From Chitinophagales bacterium (GTDB taxonomy: Bacteria > Bacteroidota > Bacteroidia > Chitinophagales > UBA2359), in contig JAHDDA010000095.1 of the NCBI GenBank assembly GCA_020629595.1, forward strand, positions 1 through 8,907: DNA of 8,907 nucleotides, written 5' to 3'. Below the pieces are notes generated by a model that saw nothing but the letters and a program-made list of their open reading frames with translations, had not been told where the DNA came from and ran no database searches. Shown in pieces: positions 1-6,038 of the stretch (its first letter is position 1; each line of letters opens with the position of its first letter). The position numbers were made by a program, and so were the translations under genes.

Positions 1-67
1 ACAATAACAATCTTCGGGCAGAAAATGACTTTTCAATAAACATTATTAATTTTTTTTAATTTAAAAA

Positions 68-163
68 ATGAATTTTATCAATTATTTTTTAGTAGATGAA
101 CCTATAAAAACGCATTTTTCAGCTCTACATATTACAATAATACTCATTTTTATTTGGAAATAA
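68..163 (+). other. 31-codon ORF, possible relic of a membrane protein gene
   Basis: An ATG-started frame of 31 codons ends in TAA. It opens MNFINYFLVDEP, continues with a THFSALH stretch, and ends in a short hydrophobic run before WK. The arrangement of an early aromatic-rich start, then FSxxH, then a hydrophobic helix, faintly recalls the N-terminus of YwaF/TIGR02206-type membrane proteins. That comparison is from memory and weak. If right, this is the stump of a decayed gene, because nothing downstream continues the helix pattern in any frame. It may equally be chance in AT-rich DNA. Confidence 0.2.
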
Positions 164-220
164 TAAAGGGATTTAGTCAATTAAAAATCAACTTATATTA
201 AAAAATCTTAACTTTATATT

Positions 221-333
221 CTCAGTACAGGACATTTTTTTAATTATCCTTGTAGTGATGGCGATTTATCGCATCAGGACACGATAAATCGGTGTCCCTA
301 CATAAAGCATTGTATTTTTTGTCCTGTACTCAG
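221..333. mobile_element. 113-bp MITE-like element with 14-bp inverted ends and 9-bp target duplication
   Basis: The left end reads CTCAGTACAGGACA (221-234). The right end, read on the other strand from 333, is CTGAGTACAGGACA (320-333), so the 14-bp ends match at 13 positions. Directly outside both ends lies the same 9-mer, CTTTATATT (212-220 and 334-342), as expected for a target-site duplication. The interior is non-coding: T-rich spacers surround a 50-bp pair of REP-type palindromes (252-301). It is too short to encode a transposase, so it would depend on one elsewhere in the genome. The right flank ends 17 bp before the lipoprotein start codon, so the element occupies that gene's promoter region. 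The parent family cannot be named from this window. Confidence 0.75.
252..301. repeat. Tail-to-tail pair of REP-type palindromes (BIME-like)
   Basis: Two 25-base units abut exactly in inverted orientation. The plus-strand unit (252-276) is GTAG, TGATG, a bulged G, CGAT-TT-ATCG, then CATCA. The minus-strand unit (301 down to 277) is GTAG, GGACA, a bulged C, CGAT-TT-ATCG, then TGTCC. Both have a 5' GTAG tetranucleotide, a 5-bp outer stem, one unpaired base, and the same 4-bp inner stem with a TT loop. The outer stems differ in sequence but still pair (TGATG/CATCA and GGACA/TGTCC), which points to a conserved structure. GTAG plus an imperfect hairpin is the known signature of REP sequences mobilised by RAYT (TnpA-REP) transposases. 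No RAYT gene is present here. Confidence 0.7.
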
Positions 334-359
334 CTTTATATTACATTACCTTCAAAAAA

Positions 360-686
360 ATGCAAAAATCTAAGAATTATATATCAAGGATTATACTTGT
401 AATATTAATATATTTAAACTTTACAGCTTGTGAAAATGATGAACTAACATTTGAATCAGAAGGTGTTATTTTAGGTTATGATATGGGAATGTGTATATGT
501 TGTGGGGGCTATTTTATAGAATTAAATGGCAATACATACAGAACTTGGAATTTCCCTAATAATGACACGTTTGCCGCCGAAGATTTTCCTATTCCAATTT
601 TACTAAACTGGCATTTTGCAGAAGAAGGGGCTTGTTCTGATGGTACAAATTTAATTGTTGTTGAAAATTATTTTGTCAATCAATAG
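360..686 (+). CDS. Small predicted lipoprotein with a CxCC motif, unknown function
   Basis: The 108-residue product starts with a basic N-terminus (MQKSKNY) and a hydrophobic segment (about residues 11-21). It then has a lipobox-like FTAC with the lipidated cysteine at position 24. The residues after it are acidic (ENDE), which in Bacteroidota can help route lipoproteins to the cell surface; that part is inference. The mature part is about 85 residues and carries a CxCC cluster (C45, C47, C48) followed by GGYFIELNG, plus one more cysteine near residue 93. The cysteines suggest metal binding or a disulfide, but I cannot assign a function. The start is the first ATG that leaves a complete signal peptide. 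The gene lies just downstream of the 221-333 element and converges on the enoyl-CoA hydratase gene, with only 12 bp between stop codons and no hairpin there. Confidence 0.65.
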   Translation: MQKSKNYISRIILVILIYLNFTACENDELTFESEGVILGYDMGMCICCGGYFIELNGNTYRTWNFPNNDTFAAEDFPIPILLNWHFAEEGACSDGTNLIVVENYFVNQ

Positions 687-698
687 AATCTCAAAATT

Positions 699-1481
699 TC
701 ACTTAAATACTGGTTTCCTTTTTTCCAAAAATGCCTTAATCCCTTCTTTACCATTTTCAGAAATAGCACAAGCGGCTATTCCCCTTGCTTCCATTTCCAT
801 TTGTGTTTCAAGACTATTATTGAAAGAAGATAGCAACAATTTTTTTACTGTAGCAAAAGATTTTGTTGGTCCTTTTGCTAATTTCAAAGCCAAATTTTCG
901 GCTTTTTCTTGTAATTCATTATCTGCTACAACTCGTGTTACCAAGCCCCATTCCAAAGCCTCATTAGCAGATAATTTTCGATTGGTATATAATAATTCGG
1001 CTGCCTTACGCATTCCTATTAAGCGAGGCAAACGATAAGTTGCTCCACCATCGGGGCTTAAACCTGCCGCTGTATATGCCAAAGTAAACATTGCCGATTC
1101 AGCAGCAACAACTATATCGCCACTTATGGCAATACTAAAACCTGCACCAGCCGCCATTCCATTTACGGCAACAATTACAGGTTTTTCCATTCTATCTAAA
1201 AGAGCAATACATAAATGTAATTTATCGGCAAGTGTTTTTACGGTTATTCCTAAATTATCAAAATTTTGCTGCATATATTTTAAATCGCCACCTGCTGAAA
1301 AAAATTTGCCGTTGGCATTAATTAAAACAGCCTTTATATTTTCATCAACATCAACTTTACAAATAATTTCATACAATTCATTACCCAAATTCATATCTAA
1401 ACCATTGGCGGCAGTTGGTCGGTTAAGGGTAATGGTGGCTAGATTGTTTTCTATTTTTAGCAATACTGATTTAGTTGACAT
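699..1481 (-). CDS. Enoyl-CoA hydratase/isomerase family protein (PaaG-like active site)
   Basis: This 260-residue protein has the usual length of the crotonase superfamily. The first CoA/oxyanion-hole segment is FFSAGGDL (60-67) and the second is in AVNGMAAGAGFSIA (105-118). The C-terminus ends in the typical helix EGIKAFLEKRKPVFK. Aligned by eye with mitochondrial enoyl-CoA hydratase, one catalytic Glu is kept in position (E128, in AAESAMF). The second, within the canonical PEILLG motif, is replaced by Tyr136 (AYTAAG). A PDGG motif (143-146) supplies an Asp instead. PDGG-type Asp is typical of isomerases and related members such as PaaG, so double-bond isomerisation or another acyl-CoA reaction may be likelier than simple hydration. 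The substrate is unknown. It is the last gene of the minus-strand run, 80 bp downstream of the DUF6435-like gene. Confidence 0.92.
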   Translation of the reverse strand: MSTKSVLLKIENNLATITLNRPTAANGLDMNLGNELYEIICKVDVDENIKAVLINANGKFFSAGGDLKYMQQNFDNLGITVKTLADKLHLCIALLDRMEKPVIVAVNGMAAGAGFSIAISGDIVVAAESAMFTLAYTAAGLSPDGGATYRLPRLIGMRKAAELLYTNRKLSANEALEWGLVTRVVADNELQEKAENLALKLAKGPTKSFATVKKLLLSSFNNSLETQMEMEARGIAACAISENGKEGIKAFLEKRKPVFK

Positions 1482-1561
1482 TTTTACAGTTTTAAAATTC
1501 GATAAATCAAAATTTGAAATTACAGTAATTCTGTTTACTAAAAGTATAAAAACTCAACTTT

Positions 1562-1729
1562 TCACTTTTTGAGGGCTTCAATTTTTTTTAAAATGGTTTC
1601 TGATTCATCAATCATTTTAGCATAGGCTTTTAAATCGCCCGAACGTTGCACTTCCATAGCTTTTGCCATTAGTGCTTCATATTCTTTTTGTAATTTTTTG
1701 GTTGGGTCTTTCTTAAATAATCCGAACAT
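1562..1729 (-). CDS. Small DUF6435/Lacal_2735-type protein, unknown function
   Basis: A 55-residue frame starts at an ATG at 1729 and ends in TGA at 1562. It begins MFGLFKKDPTKKLQKEY and ends IDESETILKKIEALKK. The MFGLFKK start, the predicted helical hairpin rich in Lys and Glu, and the closing IEALK tail match the small Lacal_2735 (DUF6435) proteins that are common and uncharacterised in Bacteroidota. It has no signal peptide, membrane segment or cysteine, so it is probably a small cytoplasmic helical protein. It sits 70 bp downstream of pcm and 80 bp upstream of the enoyl-CoA hydratase, on the same strand. Codon use looks like its neighbours. Recognition is from memory of the family pattern; the reading frame itself is convincing. 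Confidence 0.82.
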   Translation of the reverse strand: MFGLFKKDPTKKLQKEYEALMAKAMEVQRSGDLKAYAKMIDESETILKKIEALKK

Positions 1730-1799
1730 TTTTAATTTATTTTCTAAAGGAACGCTGAATTATTATAAAGGTTTATTTTTTCTTCTGACTTCTAAAATA

Positions 1800-2477
1800 T
1801 CAAAACCTAGAATTTAATTCTTTTCCTCTTAGCATTGGAACAAAGGCAGCACCTCCTTTTTCGGTTTTAGTAATTTCACCATTTTCATCTTTTTCTACCA
1901 AAAGCATTACTTGTTGGCTTTCAGTTCTAGAATCTGTTTCACTACCAACAGGAATAACCATTTTACCTCCGTTGGCAAGTTGATCTATTAATTTTTGAGG
2001 TAACTTTGGTGCAGCAGCAGTTACAATAATTTTATCGAAAGGAGCATTTTCTTCCCAGCCCGCAAAACCATCACCAAGTTTAGTTTTGGTTAGTGAATAA
2101 CCCAAATCTCTTATTATTTTCCACGATTTTTTATGTAACTTTCTAATGCGTTCAATGGTGTATAATTCCACTCCTAATTCTGCCAATACACAAGCCTGAT
2201 ACCCAGACCCTGTACCAATTTCTAAAACTTTATCTGTTTTTTCAATCTCTAATAACTCGGTTTGAAATGCTACTGTATATGGGTGAGAAATGGTTTGTTC
2301 TTCATCTATAACAAAGGCACAATTGGCGTAAGCCTGCTCAGAAAATATGGAATCTATAAATAAATGACGTGGAATTTTGCCTATGGCATCTAAAACTTTA
2401 TCGTCTTTAATGCCTAGCTGTTTAAGTTCTTCAACTAGTTTTTTTCGTAATCCTCTGTGTTGTGCTGTTTCTTTCAT
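1800..2477 (-). CDS. pcm: Protein-L-isoaspartate O-methyltransferase
   Basis: The enzyme transfers a methyl group from S-adenosylmethionine to L-isoaspartyl residues in damaged proteins, which starts their repair to aspartate; it acts in the cytoplasm. From the ATG at 2477 the product is 225 residues, normal for the family. It shows QTISHPY (61-67, family QTISQPY), the SAM-binding motif VLEIGTGSGYQ (84-94), an acidic residue ending the next strand (YTIER), the FDKIIVTAA strand, GGKMVIPVG (170-178), and the C-terminal FVPM(L)RG patch. A TTG 15 bp upstream (2492) would add five residues (MAIVI). The ATG is preferred because family members start with a form of MK(D/E)TxxHRGLRKKL. A MITE-like element (2551-2690) lies 73 bp upstream, between this gene and waaA, so any independent promoter must lie in or next to it. 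Confidence 0.95.
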   Translation of the reverse strand: MKETAQHRGLRKKLVEELKQLGIKDDKVLDAIGKIPRHLFIDSIFSEQAYANCAFVIDEEQTISHPYTVAFQTELLEIEKTDKVLEIGTGSGYQACVLAELGVELYTIERIRKLHKKSWKIIRDLGYSLTKTKLGDGFAGWEENAPFDKIIVTAAAPKLPQKLIDQLANGGKMVIPVGSETDSRTESQQVMLLVEKDENGEITKTEKGGAAFVPMLRGKELNSRF

Positions 2478-2550
2478 AATTACAATTGCCAAAAATAACC
2501 ATTGCTTTTTTAATTTTCATAAGATTTATATTCTATGTTTTTCTATTTCG

Positions 2551-2690
2551 GGCGGTGACGCAGAAGTAAGGCTGAAAGTTATTTTGATAAAAAAATCAGT
2601 AAATTTCAGTTAAATACCTGCTGGTCAGGAGACACAGCAGAGGAAAACACCTGACCAAAACTTTCGTAGCCTCACATTTGAGGCACTGCC
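2551..2690 (+). mobile_element. 140-bp MITE, short copy, with 8-bp target duplication
   Basis: The element starts GGCGGTGACGCAG and ends GAGGCACTGCC. The outer 23 bases of the two ends match at 17 positions as inverted repeats and share AGGCT followed by GAAAGTT. The same 8-mer, CTATTTCG, lies flush outside each end (2543-2550 and 2691-2698). An inverted relative is at 3973-4137. Within the first ~95 bases the two copies differ by only two substitutions and a two-base change in an A run. In the second half this copy lacks about 27 bases. An internal stem pairs TGGTCAGG (2622-2629) with CCTGACCA (2650-2657). There is no ORF of note. It lies 19 bp past the waaA stop codon and 73 bp upstream of the pcm start. 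Confidence 0.85.
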
Positions 2691-2709
2691 CTATTTCGTT
2701 ATTTCAGGA

Positions 2710-3945
2710 TTAACAAATATTTTTAACTTTTAAAAGTATAATTTTTGCACCTCCCAGATTTTCTTTTATATATTGTTGGTTATTTACCTTGTTTGTTTCA
2801 AAAAATGCAACGGCTGTTTCAAATTCTCTATAATTAGCAATACTTTTTGCACCTTTTAAATTTATTAGGTCTTTTGCTTCTTTAAATTTATGATGCTTTG
2901 AACCAAAAATAATGGGTAAATCAAAAACTGCTGCTTCTAAAATATTATGAATGCCTGCACCAAAACCTCCTCCAATGTAAGCAATGTTTCCGTATTGATA
3001 AATAGAAGAAAGTAAACCTATACAATCAATAATTATAACCCTTAAATCATTTATTTCTTGTTTTTTAATCTCAGAAAATCGAATTGTTGAAACGTTTAAT
3101 TTTGCTTCTAGTTTAGCAAGTTTTGTTTCATTTATTTCGTGTGGTGCAATTACAATTTTCCAATTGTTATTTTGTTGATTATTGATAAATAAGGCTAAAA
3201 TATCTTCATCTTTTTCCCAAGTGCTACCAGCAATGAGTACCTTTTCATTTTCGGAAAAAGTTTTTAGATAAGGAAAATTTTTAGGGTTTTGTGCAGTGTC
3301 AAAAACTCTATCAAATCTTGTATCGTTGGCAACAGAACAATGCTGAATATTACTATGATTTAGTAGTTTTTTAGAAAATTTATTTTGAACAAATATATGT
3401 GTAAATGATTGTAAACCCTGTTTAAAAAAGTTTCCGTAAGGCTTAAAATAAATTTGGTTTTTTCTAAAAATAGATGAAAATAAAATACAAGGAATTTGAT
3501 TTTTTTTTATTTCTGTAAGAAAATTTAGCCAAATATCATATTTTACCCAAAGCACTAAGTTAGGCTTAAGCGTTTCAACCCAAAATTTAGCATTTTGCTT
3601 GGTATCTAAAGGTAAATAAGTTACCCAATCTGCATCTTTATAGTTTTTCCTAATTTCGTAACCCGAAGGAGAAAAAAAAGTGCAAATAATTTTACTTTTA
3701 GGTTTCCACTTTTTTAATTCATCTATTACTGGTCTTGCTTGTTCAAACTCTCCTAAAGAAGCCGAATGAATCCAAATTTTGAAATCATTGGTATTTGAAA
3801 ATTTATTGTTGTATTTTTTTAATTCTTCACGCCAATTTTTTCTACCATTTACCCAAAGTTTTGCTTTTTTATTAAATAGTGAACTTAAATGAATTAAAAA
3901 ACCATATAGTTTTATAATTAGGTTGTAAATATGTGATTTTATCAA
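2710..3945 (-). CDS. waaA: 3-deoxy-D-manno-octulosonic acid (Kdo) transferase
   Basis: WaaA moves Kdo from CMP-Kdo onto the lipid A precursor at the inner face of the cytoplasmic membrane. The 411-residue product has a hydrophobic N-terminal anchor (about residues 7-24), then KLWVNGRKNW. The signature HSASLGEFEQARP (60-72) contains the catalytic Glu (E66). The CMP-binding half has VLIAGSTWEKDE (236-247), VIAPHE (265-270) and GGGFGAGIHNILEA (325-338). The start is unusual: the only start-like codon is TTG at 3945, and the product has no later Met. An upstream in-frame TAA (3970-3972) lies in the target duplication of the adjoining MITE. An ATG at 3962 reads MLKYSI and stops in another frame, so a small frameshift after a real ATG start is possible. 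MITE copies lie on both sides; tdk is upstream on the same strand. Confidence 0.94.
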   Translation of the reverse strand: MIKSHIYNLIIKLYGFLIHLSSLFNKKAKLWVNGRKNWREELKKYNNKFSNTNDFKIWIHSASLGEFEQARPVIDELKKWKPKSKIICTFFSPSGYEIRKNYKDADWVTYLPLDTKQNAKFWVETLKPNLVLWVKYDIWLNFLTEIKKNQIPCILFSSIFRKNQIYFKPYGNFFKQGLQSFTHIFVQNKFSKKLLNHSNIQHCSVANDTRFDRVFDTAQNPKNFPYLKTFSENEKVLIAGSTWEKDEDILALFINNQQNNNWKIVIAPHEINETKLAKLEAKLNVSTIRFSEIKKQEINDLRVIIIDCIGLLSSIYQYGNIAYIGGGFGAGIHNILEAAVFDLPIIFGSKHHKFKEAKDLINLKGAKSIANYREFETAVAFFETNKVNNQQYIKENLGGAKIILLKVKNIC

Positions 3946-3972
3946 ATTGAGTATTTGAGCATTAACAAATTA

Positions 3973-4137
3973 GGCAGTAACTCAAATGTAAGGCTATGAA
4001 AGTTTTGGTAAGGAGACTGTGCGTCCCAGACCAAAACAGCTGTATTCCTCTGCTGTGTCTCCTGACCAGCAGGCATTTAACTGAAATTTACTGATTTTTA
4101 TCAAAATAACTTTCAGCCTTACTTCTGCGCCACCGCC
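3973..4137 (-). mobile_element. 165-bp MITE, long copy, with 8-bp target duplication
   Basis: Read on the minus strand, this is the same element as 2551-2690: it starts GGCGGTGGCGCAG at 4137 and ends TTGAGTTACTGCC at 3973. Its outer 23 bases pair at 17 positions. The 8-mer ACAAATTA lies flush outside each end (3965-3972 and 4138-4145) and differs from the duplication of the other copy, so the insertions were separate events. This copy keeps a segment missing from the short copy. That segment forms a hairpin with outer stem GTTTTGGT (4002-4009) and ACCAAAAC (4030-4037), and an inner GAC/GTC pairing around TGTGC. The element fills the space between tdk (stop 10 bp away) and waaA (TTG 27 bp away). 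Confidence 0.86.
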
Positions 4138-4147
4138 ACAAATTATT

Positions 4148-4792
4148 TTATTCATTATCAACTATTGGTTTTTCGTTTGGCTCTTCAATATTAGGTTCAT
4201 TAATTGGTTGTGGTGGTAATTTTTTCCCAGCCGCAAAACAAGAACGACAACGTGGTTCATAAGCATCTTTTTCTCCTAAAAGTACCGTACTTTCTTCGGC
4301 ACTAAAACGGTACGAATAAGTTGCCAAGTTACCACATTGCGTACAAATTGCGTGCAATTTTGTTACATAATCAGCTTTTGCCAAAAGCGTAGGCATTGCC
4401 CCAAATGGTTTACCTGTAAAATCCATATCTAAACCAGCAACAATTACTCTTTTTCCTCTATTTGCCAATTCTTCGCACACATTTGCCAATTCAGAATCAA
4501 AAAATTGAGCTTCGTCAATACCCACTACTTGTGTTTCGGCTTGTGTATATAGCAAAATTTGCTGTGAAGTTTTTATTGGCGTAGAAATTATAGCATTTTT
4601 GTTGTGTGACACAATTTCTTCCTCAGCATAGCGTACATCTATTGAGGGTTTAAAGATTTCCATTTGCAAATTAGCAAATTGAACTCTACGGAGGCGACGA
4701 ATTAATTCTTCGGTTTTACCAGAAAACATTGAACCGCAGATTACTTCTATCCAGCCACGTTGTTCTTGAGAAATTGATGGTTCTATAAACAT
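4148..4792 (-). CDS. tdk: Thymidine kinase, type II (zinc-containing)
   Basis: The enzyme phosphorylates thymidine with ATP to give dTMP in pyrimidine salvage. The 214-residue product has the P-loop GSMFSGKT (20-27) and the catalytic DEAQFF (93-98, with E94 as the likely base). GLDMDFTGKPFG (120-131) follows. The lasso region, with TYSYRF (158-163), binds the thymidine base. Four cysteines, C150, C153, C182 and C185 (CTQC and CRSC), form the structural zinc site. All key residues are present. The last ~25 residues are a Pro/Glu/Asn-rich tail beyond the usual core and are probably disordered. The start is the ATG at 4792; it diverges from the acidic protein gene, with 61 bp between start codons. 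A MITE begins 10 bp past its stop, so read-through into waaA would pass through that element. Confidence 0.97.
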   Translation of the reverse strand: MFIEPSISQEQRGWIEVICGSMFSGKTEELIRRLRRVQFANLQMEIFKPSIDVRYAEEEIVSHNKNAIISTPIKTSQQILLYTQAETQVVGIDEAQFFDSELANVCEELANRGKRVIVAGLDMDFTGKPFGAMPTLLAKADYVTKLHAICTQCGNLATYSYRFSAEESTVLLGEKDAYEPRCRSCFAAGKKLPPQPINEPNIEEPNEKPIVDNE

Positions 4793-4853
4793 TTATTAAA
4801 ATTTTAGCTAGCTTTGATTTAACTTAGTATTTCCTTACACGAAAGAAAGCCTT

Positions 4854-6023
4854 ATGAAATTAGATATTAACAAAGTTGATATAATTGTCAAGAAAATTGA
4901 TTATTTGTTCAAAAGTATTAAAAAAAATAAAGAAGACAATTCTACAGCCGAGCAAATGTTGTTAAAAAAATATGCAACAGATTTACTTGATGCTTTGCTT
5001 GAAGCAGAAATGAATATTGAACGTATTGAACCAGACTTAATGAAACCACCCGTTTTATCGGATGAAATAAATGATACTGGCTTAATTGCTATTCAAAATT
5101 TAAAACAAGCACAAGTAGAAGAACCTAAAGCACCAATTATTGTAGATTTTGATGAAAAATTAGCTGCTGAAAATCCTTTTGCTGAAAATACTATTGAGGG
5201 AAAAATTGAGGAAACTTTTAATCCTTTTAAAGAAGAAGTAACAGTTGAGAAGGAAGTAATTGACGAACCTTTGATTAGAAATACTGAGGAAGATCAAACA
5301 GAATTTGAGGAAAAAGTAGAAGAAAAATTTGAGAACTTAGGTTTTACAAATGATGAAATAGAGCAAGAAACTCAACAATATATAGATTTACCTTCTAAAA
5401 TGAGTAGCCAAGAAGTAGAAGCCGCTTTGGAAGAAGCCCTTGATGAACCTTTAGAAGAAATTGAAGAGTCATTCTCTACACCAACCGAAAAAATTATAAG
5501 CGAGGGTATTCAATTTATTCCAAATGAAACACCACAAATTATAACTGACGAGGACGATATTGAAGATTTTGAAGATGACTTAGATTTAGATGAATATACA
5601 AGCGATGAGCCTTTAAACTTAGATGATGAAGAGTTAAATGTGCGAACCGAAGTATTAGGAAGTCTGCAACATTTAATAGATAACACTGAAGAAGAAACAT
5701 TTGACCCTGAACCCAAGATGGAGTTGAAAGATATGTTGGCAAGCGACCAGAAGAAAGAAATGAATTTAGCTGAACGTTTTCGTCAAAATTTATCGCCCAA
5801 TAAGTTTAATATTAACGATACACAACGCTATGCCTTTATAAATGAACTTTTTGCTGGTGATGTAGATGCTTATGAAAAAACATTAAGCGATTTGAGCAAC
5901 AAAGAAAACGTAATTGATGCCTTTTCGTACATTAACTTAAATGTAAAAATGAAATATAAGTGGCAAGATGATAGCCCAACAACTCGTACTTTTCACGAAA
6001 TTGTAAAGAATAGATATTTTTAA
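4854..6023 (+). CDS. Acidic protein with conserved-looking C-terminal domain, unknown function
   Basis: I cannot assign a function to this 389-residue protein. It has three parts. Residues 1-60 are a charged helical segment (MKLDINKVDIIVKKIDYLF...LLDALLEAEMNIERIEPDL). Residues of about 65-290 are very rich in Glu and Asp with few aromatics, as in a long disordered acidic linker. About 290-389 form a compact C-terminal region with NLAERFRQNL, then INDTQRYAFINELFAGDVDAY, then KYKW and a closing FHEIVKNRYF. The FINELF-G(D)-Y...W...RY pattern resembles a C-terminal domain that I recall from uncharacterised Bacteroidota proteins. There is no signal peptide or membrane helix, so it is probably cytoplasmic. 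It is the only gene in this stretch on the plus strand, diverges from tdk, and ends 15 bp before a strong hairpin. Confidence 0.88.
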   Translation: MKLDINKVDIIVKKIDYLFKSIKKNKEDNSTAEQMLLKKYATDLLDALLEAEMNIERIEPDLMKPPVLSDEINDTGLIAIQNLKQAQVEEPKAPIIVDFDEKLAAENPFAENTIEGKIEETFNPFKEEVTVEKEVIDEPLIRNTEEDQTEFEEKVEEKFENLGFTNDEIEQETQQYIDLPSKMSSQEVEAALEEALDEPLEEIEESFSTPTEKIISEGIQFIPNETPQIITDEDDIEDFEDDLDLDEYTSDEPLNLDDEELNVRTEVLGSLQHLIDNTEEETFDPEPKMELKDMLASDQKKEMNLAERFRQNLSPNKFNINDTQRYAFINELFAGDVDAYEKTLSDLSNKENVIDAFSYINLNVKMKYKWQDDSPTTRTFHEIVKNRYF

Positions 6024-6038
6024 TAGCTTTAGCCTTAG

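Noticed and set aside
1..43. A minus-strand ATG frame leaving the window (MFIEKSFSARRLLL), or alternatively the tail of a plus-strand frame ending in TAA at 57.
   Set aside because: Only about 14 to 18 codons are visible in either case, with no family motif and no way to choose between strands.
655..1038. Plus-strand open frames of 60-150 codons antisense to the hydratase (655-1038, 1126-1572).
   Set aside because: They mirror a well-supported crotonase-family gene and show no family motif of their own.
2490..2497. Minus-strand TATTTTTG, matching the Bacteroidota -7 consensus TAnnTTTG, just upstream of pcm.
   Set aside because: No TTTG -33 element is present 19-21 bases further upstream, and an 8-mer of this kind is common by chance in such AT-rich DNA.
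2551..4137. A composite transposon mobilising waaA between two inverted elements.
   Set aside because: Each element has its own distinct 8-bp duplication, whereas a composite would show one duplication outside the pair.
1800..4792. A dedicated new pathway or defence system formed by tdk, waaA, pcm and their neighbours.
   Set aside because: Every recognisable gene is a common housekeeping or repair enzyme with an intact active site, and no effector, nuclease, toxin or sensor partner is present.
5510..5742. Minus-strand open frames inside the acidic protein gene, rich in Ser and Leu.
   Set aside because: They are the complement of Glu/Asp-rich codons; the composition is fully explained by the plus-strand gene.
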